Assembly (NCBI GenBank): GCA_028023455.1
Contig: JAQFVV010006306.1
Coordinates: forward strand, 2,445,001-2,509,000
Direction of reading: 5' to 3'
Length of the DNA stretch: 64,000 nt
DNA from: Epiperipatus broadwayi
Lineage: Eukaryota; Onychophora; Udeonychophora; Euonychophora; Peripatidae
The notes below the pieces were generated by a model. It saw only the letters and a list, made by a program, of their open reading frames with translations, was not told the DNA's origin and searched no databases. The translations under genes were made by a program, and so were the position numbers. Position 1 is the stretch's first letter. Each line of letters begins with the position of its first letter. Shown here in pieces: positions 21,901 to 34,179 of the stretch.

Positions 21901-21936
21901 ATATATATATATAGAATTGCATCTTGTCAAGTACAA

Positions 21937-23039
21937 AAACTAAACCCCACTGATAGAATTTTTTCAGCAGCATTGGCAGGTTTTAATTAACATTAATTAC
22001 ATTTATTTATAATTATGCATTCATGTCAGGCATATTTAATTTTACTTTTGTGCATGTTATGACTCGTTTACTTAAACATACAAAATCTAACCCGATGTAT
22101 TTGCCCACAGTCTAAGCAAAATATAAAACCGATATTGTCATAATTTACACTTTATGAATAAAAGAATTCTCACATCCTCAATCTTAATTAGTTTGAGGAA
22201 TTTTCTCTCAAACCTTTGGATTTCAATTTTAATTGAAACTTATTTCGATCTGCTTTGTTACTTCTATTTTGGAAACTTTGGTTGTTGTTCAGCTGACAAA
22301 TTATATACGTAACCTGTTAACCATTTAATCCCATAAGGAATTTTTTATGTCAAATGTCTTAAATATTATTGCATATAGCTTTTGAAATAGAGGATAATGA
22401 TTGTTGTGTTTTTTCACTTTTTATATTGCCGAGTCAAATATTTTCCTAACTTTTTAACAGAGATAAGCCAGATTGACAGCATGTCATTTCAAATAATAAT
22501 TACCGTGTTAGTATGTTCTGCAGTGATAAATTTAGCTTCAGATATATATTTAATGAAGACTGTTGTGGAATAATAATAACACGTAGAAATAATAAGTTTG
22601 AAGATTGTAATAGTTCAAAGATATTAAATTATTCTCATATACTAAACTTTTCTCAAATCAATATATCATGTTTTTATCTTAATGGAAAATATTTTGAATA
22701 CCCGCATAGATTTAACTTACGGAAAATATAAATTATAATGATTTATCTGTATGATTATTCGATTTCCATTATAAAGAATTATTAGAAATGCTTTGGGAAA
22801 TAGAAACTTGGAATTTCAGTGACTTAAGAGGTGCTTTCACAGATGTTTGGACTTGATTCACTTATAATTGAAACTATTTACATTATATTATACTTTCTTG
22901 CTAATTTTATTTAAAAAATTCAGTAATATTCTTAATTGATATATATATATTATGGTATTTTGTAATGTTTTTGTAAATTCTAGTTCTTTTAATCTTCAAA
23001 AATTATATTAATTCTACACAGAAAAATCACATCCTTCCT
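21937..23039. other. AT-rich non-coding stretch
   Basis: Open frame 22513-22731 has no recognisable domain. Nothing else supported. Confidence 0.35.
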
Positions 23040-24362
23040 TTCCAAAGTTTACATGTCCATGTTCGCCAAGTCCCCCCTTATCAATATATTAATATTCCCC
23101 AGAATATCCTGTTTCACCAGTCTTCATCAGGAAGATACACAAGATGTGCACTGATCTGATTAGAGGGGGCAAAAGTGCAAACACCAGCTTGAGAGGCCTG
23201 CAGAAACACACAAAGTTAAATGGGTTATCCCTACACTCCATAGATACATTTATATTTCCAATGTTTCTACAACTCTTTCTATGACTCCTCGCCCTTTAAG
23301 GAGATCACTCTCAAAGACAAGCCTCCCCCTGTTAGCACTGGTTGGCTGGCAACCCTCTCATTCCTTATCTCCAAATTTACTACTATTCATAACAAGCCAT
23401 CCTCAATGAAAATCAATTTCTGGGAAGCTTACTACATCCTTAATCCTGATGTTTCTGCAGGATCAACTCTCCTCTGGCTCAACAACCATCTGCTAATCAA
23501 GAAATTTAAGTGATGGTTCCTTGAGCCCAAATTCTTTGACTTCCTGTTGAAGATAAACCTCAATGCCTTGCCTATTAAACACTTTCTTATACATCACCTA
23601 GGATTCTCAAACATAGATTCCACTTGCACCCTATGCCTCAAAGAAGAGGAAACTTCTCTTCACCTCCTCTGCCACTGCACTTTCTTTCAACCCTACAGAG
23701 ACCTTATAGCCTCCATGATAAATGACAAAATGCCTTCCTTATCTACTCTCATTGACAGTATACTGTGTGGATCCATCCCAGAGATACATTAATCAACATT
23801 CTTATTATTTTCGCTATGGTAACCAGGTGCTGGCTCACCTTTAATCATGTACTGGAGCGTCCACTTGATTTATATATTGACAAAATGGAAAAAATTTGGA
23901 AGAAGGACCAGAATTTGGACTCCTCATATATCTATGATGCTACATGGAAGCTAATTGATTTGCCTCCCTAAAGTTGATCCCTTTCATACCTGAATAGAAA
24001 TCACCTATACTGGAAACGATTAGGGGCTGATTTGCATGCATTTCTTTGGGATTTGATTATGATTTGCCTTCCTCCTTAAGCTTATTCTGAAAGGTCGGTT
24101 TACCTACACAAAGCTGTGGTTTTGCATGGACAGAAGTTTAGAACTATCTTTGTACATTTCGAGACATGCAAGCTTAGTCACCTGCCACTAAGACACTAAA
24201 TCCCAGGCTCATTCCTTTGCCTCTATGCATCATATTACTCCTTATAAGCTGTGCCATGCAAGATGTGTCAATATTGAACTTCTACCTCTCTGAATACTAT
24301 TTAATGTATCCTATGTCTAATTTTATCATAAGCTGTAACCAAATTTTAGAATAAAATATATT
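23040..24362 (+). pseudogene. LINE 3' portion with zinc-binding RT tail
   Basis: One reading frame can be followed from about 23250 with a single stop to 23792, then shifts to a frame ending at 23971. Landmarks are KINFWEAYYILNPDVSAGS, then LNALPIKHFLIHHLGF, then the Cys/His cluster CTLC-x10-HLLCHC, then FFQPYRDL. This is the zinc-binding segment C-terminal to LINE reverse transcriptases. After 23971 a long 3' UTR follows, ending in an AATAAAATA-type polyadenylation phrase near 24350. It is less AT-rich than neighbours and the frame is well preserved, so this insertion is younger than the other LINE pieces. Confidence 0.75.
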
Positions 24363-24436
24363 TTATTATATTCTACAAATATTTACTTTTTTTTTTCTAT
24401 TAAATTGTAATTCTTTCATAAGCATTATACTTACTT

Positions 24437-24715
24437 GTGAAGAAAATATTTTGGTTTTTTTTTTAAGTTTCAATATCTAGCTTTCTGTCTGGTGGCCATA
24501 TTCATAGCAAGCTGTAATTTGTGATGATTATTTTGTTTTAAGTTTCAATATCTAGCTGAGCATGCTTTCAGCCTGGTCAAACCAATTCATAGCTCTCAAA
24601 CTTAGCAGCTATAATTTGGGGGATTACCATGAACTATAACCGCTGTGCTGAGTGCTATGAATTTATCCAATCAGGCTGAAACATGTTCAGCCAGATGTTG
24701 AAAATAATATTTTCT
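24437..24715. repeat. fold-back repeat (family J)
   Basis: The phrase AGTTTCAATATCTAGCT occurs directly at 24466 and 24541, and in diverged inverted form near 24690 (AGCCAGATGTTGAAAA). The ends AGAAAATATTTTGG and AATATTTTCTTTATG are also complementary. Two direct pieces plus one inverted is the same layout as HR-A and HR-D clusters. Confidence 0.55.
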
Positions 24716-24963
24716 TTATGAGCAGGTAAAACATTTATAAAAGAAAAATTATATTCCTATTAATAACAATTCAGTCTATTTTAAAAAGTTATTTTTATTA
24801 CCTATATTTTAGTCTTTATTCATGTTTCTGGAATCAAGTACTTTTAGAGAACTTGATTTTTAGCACCAATAGTAATGTTATATTAATATCTAAGTGATAA
24901 TTTTATATGACTGAATGAAACTTTTTATTTTAAATTATCTTCACTCACCTGTTATTAAACCTA

Positions 24964-25300
24964 CAAACATCACATGATCACCATTCTTTATATTTACACA
25001 AACTGTTTTTCACAGAGGCAAAACTCTCCATACAATAGTGCCACTCAGTGCAAGCCAGAGTAATCAATGGATGCAAGAAGGTTTGTGTATAAAATCCCTA
25101 TCTAGTGCCTACTCATCCAATATCCCCAGACTGGTTTCTGGCTTGTGGCCTTCGTCAGTGAGGAACCTTGGATCTGAGAGCACTGCATCTAGTCTGGGGA
25201 TATTGGATGAGCACTAGATGGGGATTTTATGCATAAACCTTTCTGCATCCATTGATTACTCTGGTGTGCACTGAGTAGGGCTACTATAGGGAGAGTTTTA
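24964..25300. mobile_element. HR-B inverted pair, second arm shortened
   Basis: A minus copy begins with AACATCACATGATCACC and includes a full ribozyme. It turns back at about 25190 into a plus copy that starts inside the ribozyme (TAGTCTGGGGATATTGG) and runs to GGAGAGTTTTA near 25295. The second arm therefore begins at or near the ribozyme cleavage site. Confidence 0.75.
25123..25164 (-). ncRNA. hammerhead ribozyme, HR-B type
   Basis: Minus strand: stem I TCCTCA with TGGGGA, core CTGACGA, stem II GGC/GCC around CACAA, GAAA, stem III segment ACCAGT (not a perfect palindrome, unlike ACTAGT), cleavage triplet GTC. Confidence 0.7.
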
Positions 25301-25494
25301 TATCTAAAATTGTAAGGGAGTGGCAATAGCAGGGCTAACATATGGTAACAGTGTGTTTTGAATAAATAAAGGGGGTTAGATTACTTAGGAAAATTACAAT
25401 AGAAATAGAAAAGACATTCATTAGATGCAGGTGCGTGGATGGCAAAGAAGGCATTTTGAGGAGAAATGGAATAGTCAAGTTTTATATGATAGAT
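25301..25494 (+). pseudogene. LINE fragment, upstream part, split by hAT insertion
   Basis: Coding-like purine-rich sequence that stops at the hAT target site and resumes at 28245. The only open frame (25425-25619) runs artificially into the hAT terminus. The call rests on continuity with the downstream part. Confidence 0.4.
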
Positions 25495-25984
25495 CAGTGG
25501 TGGCGAACCTTTTTACGTGTGTATGCCAAAAATTTCCAAAAAAATATTTATTGAATGATTGGCGTGCCATACAGTTATTAAATCAAAATATAAATAACTT
25601 AATTATTGCAGTTTTTTAAAAGTTTATAAAACAAAATAATAACAATAAGAGCACAAGTTGAATAAAATGTAATAGTAAAAAATTAATAGTAATTAAAACA
25701 AAATTTTGGAAATAAAAATTTAAAATCAACATAAATAGATATTATTTAATGCGATTTTTGCTGTTTCACATTGGATGCCAAATATTTTATATCTGATTCT
25801 TATTTTGTCATTTTTAATAACATGCATGCTGAAGTAGATCCATTTGTCATTCTATTTCTCAAACTGTCTTTAATTAAATTCATTTTGAGAACAATGATTC
25901 ACATGCATATATAGAGAAAAAATAGATAATATAGCGGTCGTTAATTTTTTTAAACAATTAAATGTTTCAGGAATAGCATTTCAG

Positions 25985-27689
25985 GCAGTCAGTAGTTCCT
26001 CTTCAGCATTCTTTTTACATATATCCAATAATCAATCATATTCCATTGTTCTAACTCATTCCTCAAGTCAACAAATTTCTGTTTCCATCTAGAACTGGAT
26101 TGAAAATCGACTGATTGCATTTCCATATCTTTCAAATTAAGCCACTCAAAAATTTCTAATTTGAGACTATCCATTGATATTATATCTGGATATAAAATAA
26201 ATTTTTGATATTTCTGGAAATTGTCTGAACTGTGTAAATCTTAAAGAAAATTCAGTTATTGAAAGTCTTGCATCAATTTTACTTGATCTTGTTTCTCATG
26301 AGAGTCTAAATCAGTCAAGAACTTTTTTTAGATTTGGAAAATATTTGTAAGAAATAACATCACAATTGAAAATTTGTAATTTAACTTCAAATGCTTTGAT
26401 CAAATCAAACATGTCAACAATTGTCTTATTATAAACTTGCAGTTTCATATTTAATTCATTTAGATATGAACACATATCAGTAAAAAACATTCATTTTGAA
26501 AGCCATTCAACATTCATTAATTCAAAACAAAACAACTCTCCATATAGTAGTGCCATCTTGTGCTAACAAGAGCAATCAATGGATGACAGAAGGCTTGTGC
26601 ATAAAATCCCTATCTAGTGCCTACATATGGAGAGTGTTGTTTTGTTTTGAATTGTTTAATAACAATTATTGTGCTAGTATGAGATAGTGATCATGTGATT
26701 CATTAATTCATTATATGTTTCAGTGATTTTCTCATTACGTAAAACAGTCTAATTTCTTTTAAACACTTTCTTCAACTTAACCATGGACATTGTTGTACAT
26801 AAGTAAACCATAGTATGCTGAGTTTATCTCACTGAATGTGTAGATATAAAATTGATTAACTTAGTCACAATGTTCATAACATCATCGAGTGGCTTAAAGC
26901 TGGCCTTCATGCATAAAACCTGCTGATGTATAATGCATTGAAAACCCAAAATTGAATGTCCAATACTGTTGGTAAAAAAAAAATGAGAAAACTATGGCAA
27001 CATTTATGTTTGCAAATATCTATTCCTTTTGTTATTGTTACTAATGAGGTTAAATGATGAATTCTTTTTTGATATTATTCCTAACACAATAACGAATAAA
27101 AATAGCCAAACGAGCTGATGTATTTATGTCTGTACTTTCATCAAGGTAGAGAGAAATGAAACTAGAAGGTTTTATCTGTGTTGGTAAGTTATATTGTTAG
27201 CAATTTGCAGGATTCTTTCTTTAATTGTATTTCTAGCCAATGATAAATCTTTTATGCTCTGAATAATTTTTGCTTTGTTTTCAAAATCTTCAAAAAGAAC
27301 TGGTGAACATTTCATCCAAGCTTCTTTCATATATTCTTCATCATTAAAAGGTTTCCCATGCTTGGCAATTACATTTGAAATATAAAAAAACTAGAAGCAG
27401 TTATATTTGAATGATTTTCGATAAATTTCATTATAGATGTTGATTGAATATTTATATTTTTAAATGCTTGGGCAATATATTCTTTTGGTTCATCTTTACT
27501 TTTTTCACAGAGCAATTTATGATTGGTCTCATAATGCCGTTTTACCAATGATGTTCTCAATACAACTGTTCCAGAATATAAAACACATACTGCCTTGGTG
27601 CCTTTGTTAATCATTCCATACTCATCATTCCACCAATTTTGAAATTCTCTACTTCTTAATAATCTTTGTTTTTTATTTTCACTAGTCAT
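25985..27689 (-). pseudogene. hAT transposase pseudogene (GTF2IRD2/ZBED-like type)
   Basis: The N-terminus (start at 27689) has FQNWWNDEYG, KAVCVLYSGTVVLRTSLVKRHYETNH: a BED-like zinc finger in which the second cysteine appears as Tyr (CVLY), then KRHYETNH. In-frame and shifted segments follow: GKPFNDEEYMKEAW, KAKIIQSIKDLSLARNTIKERI, then the catalytic-acid segment LDESTDINTSARLAIFIRY, then LHQQ-like HQQVLCMKASFKPLDDV and MNIVTKLINFI. The far C-terminus lies near 26174-25989 (SSRWKQKFVDLRNELEQW). The order matches the hAT transposases domesticated in vertebrates as GTF2IRD2/ZBED relatives. Many stops and frameshifts plus an HR-B insertion inactivate it. Confidence 0.8.
26512..26710. mobile_element. 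short HR-B fold-back insertion inside hAT, 13-bp target duplication
   Basis: A 173-bp fold-back piece of HR-B (26525-26697) without the ribozyme: a minus arm CAACTCTCCATATAGTAG through AAATCCCTATCTAGTGCC, then a plus arm from TATGGAGAGTGTTGTTTTG. It is flanked by a perfect 13-bp repeat, ATTCATTAATTCA (26512-26524 and 26698-26710). It interrupts the transposase between its central and C-terminal parts. Confidence 0.8.
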
Positions 27690-28244
27690 ATTAATATAAT
27701 AGTAACAAATTTATTTAAAAATAAATTTAAATGAGCTTTAATAATTTTATAAATAAAAAAAATTTCATTTCACCTTTACAGCAAAACTTCAAGCAAAAAA
27801 AAAAAAGAAAGTCGTTGATTATCACATTAAAAAATGAATGGTGTCAACACATTTTGGTGAAAAAAGATTAGAACAGAAATCATTTGATTACCTTTACTTT
27901 AGATTTGAAAAAACTTACTTCAAAGAGTTATAAAATATTTTACTGAGTTTACTTTCTAGTTTTATTGGAATCATTTGACAGGTTTATAGAAGGATACCAC
28001 ATTAAACAGGTATCACATTATTTGACATTGCTTCTAATCAGAGTTCAATTGTAAATTGAATTCTAATATTATATTTATTTATTTTACCTTTGATTTACCG
28101 TAAATTTTTATTAATACAGATTTTAGTAACAAAATAAGTATTGAGTAATTTAAAGTATAGAAAATTATATATAAATAGTTTGCATGCCAGTAAAAAATTC
28201 GAATGTGCCATCTCTGGCACCATGCCATAGGTTTACCATCACTT

Positions 28245-29044
28245 TGATAGATGCAAAAAAGCAAAATTAAAATGTTCAGTAGATTGCAGTTTATGGATAA
28301 TAAGAGAATAGCCAAAATAGTATTTATTTAGGTTATGAGTAAAGAACAGGCAACAGGATGGGTGAGAAAGGTTGTACAGTATGCAGAAGATTTGGATAAA
28401 GAATTTATGTCAGTATACTTATACAAAAAGGTGGGATGATTGTGTTAGGAGAATTGATGAGTGTAATAGTTGCAAGGAATGGGATAGAAGAATAGATGCA
28501 TTAATAAAGAATAGGGAGTTGGAAAGGTGGAGAACTAGTATGGAGAGTAAAAAGTTTAAATATATATATATATATAGAAGTAAAGAGAATATTGGGTGCG
28601 AGTTAATTTATGATAATAGTAAGGAAAGTAGTTTACTATTTAAGGTTTGAACAGGATCTCCAGCAACCAGGGAATTTACACGTAAATGGAAAAATGTGGG
28701 TGATTTAGTCTGCAAGTTGTGTAAGGAAGGTATAGAAAATATTAGGCATCTGTTAATTGATTGTAAATGGTTGCAAGTAGAAAATACTGAAATAATGAAG
28801 TCGTGGGGAAAATAAGATGGATTCTTGATTTTTATGTTGGGTTTGGAAATAGATAAGGGAGATTTTGACAAAGATTATGTTGTAGAAATGGGATGGAGCA
28901 GGATAGAGAAAAATATGGAAAAAACTTAGGGTGGGGAATGGGAAGGGAAGGTAAAGTGGCTAACAGGTTTCTCTGGGCATAGTGGCTGAGAGATTCCTGA
29001 CTCTGAAAAAGAAAAGTCACAGTACATCTCATCATCATCATCAT
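28245..29044 (+). pseudogene. LINE ORF2 C-terminus with Cys/His motif and (ATC)n tail
   Basis: Resumes after the hAT insertion with RLQFMDNKRIAKIV, then QATGWVRKVVQYAEDLD, the 92-codon frame 28372-28650, then FKV-x-TGSPATREFTRKW and the zinc-binding cluster CKLCKEGIENIRHLLIDC. This order (R-x-G-S..., C-x2-C-x8-H-x4-C) is typical of the tail of several LINE clades. It ends in ATC repeats near 29030-29043, a common LINE 3' terminus. Stops at about 28650 and 28815 inactivate it. Confidence 0.7.
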
Positions 29045-29229
29045 ATGTTATTAATACATTTCTTATGATTAGATTTAAATTAATGAACCAGATATTTATT
29101 TAGATATTTTAACTTAAATCAAACTAAGTATAATAAATTATTTGTATTCTAGAGTTCATTAAAGCATTATTACAAATAACATTTATCTTTAAAAAAAAAA
29201 AATCATAAAAAAAGATTGAAATGAGAGGA

Positions 29230-29345
29230 ATAAATTATTATTATTTTTTAATGTGTCAAAGCGTTGGCTGGGACTCGAATCCCAGGACAACAGCTTGTAA
29301 GGCAGCTGTGCTAACCACTATGCCATTATTGGAATTTTGGGTAGA
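29230..29345 (-). repeat. tRNA-derived SINE (SINE-F)
   Basis: Minus strand reads ATGGCATAGTGGTTAGCAC (A box) and GGGATTCGAGTCCC (B box), then CAGCCAACGC and an A-rich tail. The T-arm stem is a perfect GGGA/TCCC. The 5' acceptor strand no longer pairs with the 3' strand. Confidence 0.7.
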
Positions 29346-30160
29346 TGAATGAATTGCTTTAAAAATGCAATAATAAAAGTATAGTATAAGAGACACGTTT
29401 TTGTAATAATAATAAAAAACCTTGAAAAAATATTTTTTCGTAGTGAACAAATATAAATTGAGAGACAGTTTTGGAAAAGAGCCACAATATTAGATTTTTT
29501 AAACTGGATTCTTAACTAAAAAACAAAATTCAGATATATACTGTTTACTAATCGAGCCAAGTTTGTATATAAGCAGACAATTATTTACTCACTATTTATA
29601 TTACTCTTTAAAAATCCAGAGACATGGAAATAAACGCAGAAGTCATCAATTAGTGAGATTAAGAAATGAATTAATGCAAAGCTAGAAAAACAAATGCTGT
29701 AAAGAAAAGAACCATCGCAGTATATATTCTTTAACTTTCAGAAATTTTTGACTGGATTTAAACTAAAACATATAAATCATTTTAAAATGTTAGATTTTGA
29801 AACAGATGGTATTTGAATGCGATCAATAAGAAGTTAAGCTATTTGACCAAAAACTTAGATAAATGATTTTAACAGTATTTTTTTTTTTAGCTTATGTAGC
29901 ACAGTATATGCAGGAAAGAATGAATGTATAAATAATTCATAGTTGAGAATAAAAAAAATATTAAAATACTCTGGCAAATAGATAGAAATGATCTCCGCTA
30001 TAAGAATAAATAGAATGGTTTCTAAAAATGGGGATAATATCATGAAGTAGGCCAAACTGTTATATAAAGATCAGTATAATAATAAAGAATAGTTAAACTA
30101 ATTTACTCATATAATATCAACATTAATTTAAATGCTACATTAATAAATTTAATAGAACAT
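29346..30160. other. AT-rich non-coding stretch
   Basis: No supported feature. Confidence 0.4.
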
Positions 30161-30164
30161 GCAA

Positions 30165-30345
30165 GCAAAACTCTCCATACAGTAGTTCCACTCAGTGCAA
30201 GCCAGAGTAATCAATGGATGCCAGAAGGCTCGTGCATCCATTGATTATTCTGGCTTCCACTAAGTGGCACTACTGTATGGAGAGTTTTGCCTGATAACAG
30301 TAATGAGCAAGCATAAGAAATGGTGATCACGTGATGTTTAGTGGT
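30165..30345. mobile_element. HR-B end fold-back, no ribozyme
   Basis: A minus arm (AAAACTCTCCATACAGTAG through GCCAGAAGGCTCGTGCATCC) turns directly into a plus arm (ATTGATTATTCTGGC through GGAGAGTTTTGCCTG). It folds into a long hairpin of the HR-B 3' end. The plus arm continues to the GTGATGTTTA terminus at about 30340. Confidence 0.7.
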
Positions 30346-31139
30346 TCCTTGGAAAAGCTTTAATAAATGATGAAATAATTTATATTTTAACAGAAACGGA
30401 AATGGAGAAATTGTTGGCATTCTATGATACACAAAATATTTTAATGAATCACTTATTCTACTAATTAATAAAAATGAAAAATATATTAGAAATTACATAT
30501 CTATCATATATATAAGAATATTTCAAATTGAGGGTCTTCTTGGTATATGAAGGAAAAAAAAGTATTTATACCGGTCATCAATTTTATATGAATTAAGGTT
30601 TTGTCTAAAATACACTTTAGACCAATTAAAAAATTAGAATTTGTGTGGAAATATGTAGTCATATAAATAGATAATACTTTTAGTCTATACAATTCTATTA
30701 TTATTATTATTATTATTATAAATTATCCTTATTGACAAAAGAAACGCATTATATATATATATATTTTATTTGTTTTTTGTAATGCAATTATATACATATA
30801 AATTTTAATTTGTTGATCATATTTTTTTTAATTTTAATTTTTGTCTTTCAAAGTCTTATAAGATTTTTAGTTTTAAAAATATTTTCACATTATAATTTAT
30901 AACAACTGCTAAAAATTAATTAGTAAGTCTAAATATTTAATGCTCTCTTCTATAATTAATGTACTTCTTATAAACCGTTCTAATCAAGTATTATGAAAAG
31001 GTAAAAGTTGAAATTCAAGACTTTTACAATACACTAAGCTACTTTCGTACTTTCGACAGATCTCTGCCTGAATCATGAGGTATTAATTTAGCAGTTTAAA
31101 ATTATGCCTATATGCGGATGTAATTTATTATGTAAATGA
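30346..31139. other. AT-rich stretch with microsatellites
   Basis: Contains (ATT)n at about 30697-30720 and (TA)n at about 30751-30763. No supported gene. Confidence 0.45.
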
Positions 31140-33110
31140 ATCTTAATATGTAAATATGGCATCGACAATGGAACTCATGAATCCTTTCTGTTGATTGCAT
31201 TTGGGTCCTTTGCATTTCCCCAAGCTTCCTTACATTTTCTTTTTCTATCGTCTCTTTCGGCACAAATAGCCTTCACTTTAATGGGACTGAAAGTATGCCC
31301 CATAGCGAACTCATGATCAAGGAAAATCAATTTATATTCATTAATCTGTTTTTCTCTGTTGTAGAAGTATGTATGATGGGTGATCCTCTTAGATCTATTC
31401 ACCTGAGATTCACCATAATACACAGAACTACAAGATGAGGCACTGCATGTAATTTTGTAAACAACTTGAGGGGCGGCATGCTCTGCTGAAATTTTATCAT
31501 TTGAATTATTTAATAAGTTGTTTAGTGATGGAGGCGATCTAAACTAACTCTGTGTCCACACACATATTCTTTAGTTTTTTAGCAATTCTAGGGACTTACA
31601 GAAGCCTTATTCATGCCTTTGGTGGATTATTTGTAATTTTATTTTTTATGTAAATTAGCGTAAAATTTGCCGATTGTTTTTGTTAGCATATTCCGATTAT
31701 ATCTGAGATTTGTGAGATTATTGATAAGCATCGATGTTGGTTTTTCCTATCAGCATCATACTTGCACAAATTCATATTTCTATACAAGAAACATTTGAAA
31801 CCTGCAAGTTTATGTTCTAAAGAAACACTTGATTTGGATGAATAACTCCTTTTATTTGAATGGGTTTTAAATTCATCTTGAAATTGAGCTCTTGATTGTT
31901 TTTTTTTTTGGATGTAAAGGTCCAGAAAATTAATCTCATGATTTTTATCTTTTCTATGGTTTCCTGCAGAGGCGATGTATTTTTAAGATCCAAACATATA
32001 TTATTAATATGTGTTTCAGATGTGCATATAAAAATGTCATCAACATATCACATGTAAATGTCATTAGTCAAAAGATCTAAATATTTAGGTATAATATTAT
32101 TCTCAAATTTTGAGAGCATGATACTGCAAATTATCCCACTTAGTGGAAACCCCACAGACCATCCACTTTCCATTTTATAAAATTTAGTGTTGGCTAGTGT
32201 TATTATCTTCTTTTCAATCCATTGTAATACTTCTATTATAAAATCTTTTTTTATTTGGATTGTAGTTAATTTGCTGCAAAATATCCTGAATTATATTAAT
32301 GGAAGGGTCTCAAGGTACAGAACCATAAAGTTCTTTTATATCCAATGAAGCTAAATTGTGGTTTTTAGTAATTTTTATTTCTTTAACTTTCTTAAAGCAT
32401 TCCAAGGAAGATTTATTGTGTTGTTGGTAAAACCAATATCCTCAATTAACCAATCTGGTATTTTCTTTGTAGCTTTGTAGTAGTACATCTCACTAAAATC
32501 TTTCATGAGTCCAAGCACCTGACCATCTTTATTCAATTTAATATTTGCAAACATGATGGCGGTATGACTGCTGAGGGATATATTGATAGGTACTCAGAAT
32601 GTGTATATGTTTTATTACAGTATTTTCTTAAAACTGTTATTTATCTTTGAACATATTTTGTGTTAAAAAGTGTTTATATCTTTAAATTGTGATTTGAAAG
32701 TTCATTTTCTGAATATAATGGTTATTATTCAACAACACTAGCCTTCTTTGATGCACCTAATGTTGTTTTTAAAAGTATTTACTCATTGCATTTATATTTT
32801 GAGATGATTCTTTATTAACTTTTGCCATATGAATTGTTTGTAACAATTTTCCCATTTTATGTATAACTTTCTCCTTTTATGATGAATTTTCGAATTTAAC
32901 TTCAATGTTGGCAATAATTTCCATGTTTGGCCGCTTCCAAATTTCACTAATAAACCTCGAGCCGAGTTTTGTTATTAAGTCGTTGATTAGTTCCAGGGGC
33001 ATAATCATTTTTAAATTTTCATTTTGACATGTTATTGAAGCTTGAAATTTTTCTAAGAATATGTTATGGATATGGTCAATCTATTCTTGGATTAATTAAA
33101 AAAAGTTTTA
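31140..33110 (-). pseudogene. Penelope-like element, RT plus GIY-YIG
   Basis: The longest PLE remnant. From 5' to 3' on the minus strand: ISEIWKRPNMEIIANIEVKF (about 32930), KLNKDGQVLGLMKDFSEMYY (about 32520), motif A SLDIKELYGSVP (about 32345), motif B GWSVGFPLSGIICSIMLSKFE, and catalytic YVDDIF near 32036-32047 preceded by a stop. Then comes a gap and the nuclease: SPPSLNNLLNNSND, VVYKITCSASSCSSVYYGES (GIY-YIG core), THHTYFYNREKQIN, FLDHEFAMGHTF, then DDRKRKCKEAW and a stop at 31175. The nuclease frame is open for about 130 codons; the RT part has several frameshifts and stops. In intact PLEs this protein performs target-primed reverse transcription. Confidence 0.85.
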
Positions 33111-33349
33111 CTATGAACCTAACAGTGATTGAACTAAAAGGAAATCTGTGGTCTTTCTTGGTCAAATAATAAAATGAGTATGATGTTTCACAAGTAGTTT
33201 AAGGATTTAAAGATGCAAGTTCAGTGACTGATAATAAAATTAAATGATGCTTGATAGATTAAAACTGAAAAGGTGATAATCATTTGCTGATCTTAGTCAC
33301 TATAGATCATCTATGTGAGTAGATGGATTTCAACTCAGGATTTTTCATT

Positions 33350-33665
33350 CTATTTATAATAAGGCTTTGAGTGTTCCATTTTTGGTTTTTCAGTAAAATG
33401 GATGGTTGAATAAGTGAAGGGTGAGAAGATTGGAGCCTGTCCATTAAAGTTTGAGGAATTGCTATCTTAATACAAACCGAGCAATAATTGCATATATGTA
33501 TGGGAGATTATAATCTGGTCCAAGTGCTGAGTGATAGTTCTGCATGAAATACGTATATTGGGTGATCATGTATCTTTTTTGCATGTATGTTATGTGTATC
33601 AGTTGTTTGAGATGGGATGGATGATGACTACACTAAAAACTGAGTTCAAATCCCTCTATATTTGT
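33350..33665 (+). mobile_element. HR-A element, decayed
   Basis: Full-length HR-A outline: TCCATTAAAGTTTGAGG, CTATCTTAATACAAAC, the ribozyme zone 33511-33551, then GTTCAAATCCC near 33644. The ribozyme keeps GAAA, the palindromic stem III segment ATACGTAT and TTGG, but the first core is scrambled (GTGCTGAGTGATAG). Confidence 0.65.
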
Positions 33666-33734
33666 GAATTATTCAGTATAAGCAAGTGGCATACTGCCTT
33701 ATAGATCATCTATAAATTCAGTGTCTGACTCTAT

Positions 33735-33845
33735 TTTATATTTTTTTCCTCATGTATCAGCATCAGCTGGGAAGCGAACCTGCTAGCCTGGGACAACTGC
33801 TTGTAAAGCAGCTGTCTGACCTCTTGACCACCAATGCTTGACACT
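33735..33845 (-). repeat. tRNA-derived SINE (SINE-F)
   Basis: Minus strand starts AGCATTGGTGGTCAAGAGG and contains AGGTTCGCTTCC as the B box. The diagnostic GCTGATGCTGATACATGAG end and tail are recognisable. Diverged from the other three copies. Confidence 0.65.
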
Positions 33846-34179
33846 ATTTTATATGATAATAATATTTTGACATGGTGCAGGAAATAATTGATCATCTTTT
33901 AAATAATGATATGCAGATAACCACTTTTAATAATATATCCATTCTGTCAACCTATTTAGATTTTGTAAGAAACATCCAGTTTGATAAAGTCAAAATAATT
34001 CATAATTTCAAAAAACCAAAAGGCTTCAGATCTTAATGAGATACTTGAAGAAAGTTAAAGTATATGATTATCTGTTGGGCTTAAAATTAATAGAATTTTT
34101 CTAGTAATTAATTAGAAGAAAAAAGATATATGAAAATATTTAAAAAATGAGCTATTTAAAGAAATTAAATTATTACGTG
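33846..34179. other. AT-rich non-coding stretch
   Basis: No supported feature. Confidence 0.4.

Larger units (their letters stand above)
25487..28252. mobile_element. hAT transposon, about 2.75 kb, with perfect 8-bp target duplication
   Basis: Element 25495-28244. Left end CAGTGGTGGCGAACC, right end complement (A)AGTGATGGTAAACC. The two ends share AGTG-TGG-AACC spacing as imperfect terminal inverted repeats. The 8-bp target duplication TGATAGAT is perfect at 25487-25494 and 28245-28252, the hallmark of hAT elements. It encodes a decayed transposase on the minus strand and contains an HR-B insertion at 26512-26710. Confidence 0.9.

Noticed and set aside
24437-24715. Ribozyme in family J (GAAAGCATGCTC resembles GAAA plus a stem III palindrome)
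   Set aside because: No CTGANGA core lies upstream in either orientation; only CTATGAA-like sequence is seen.
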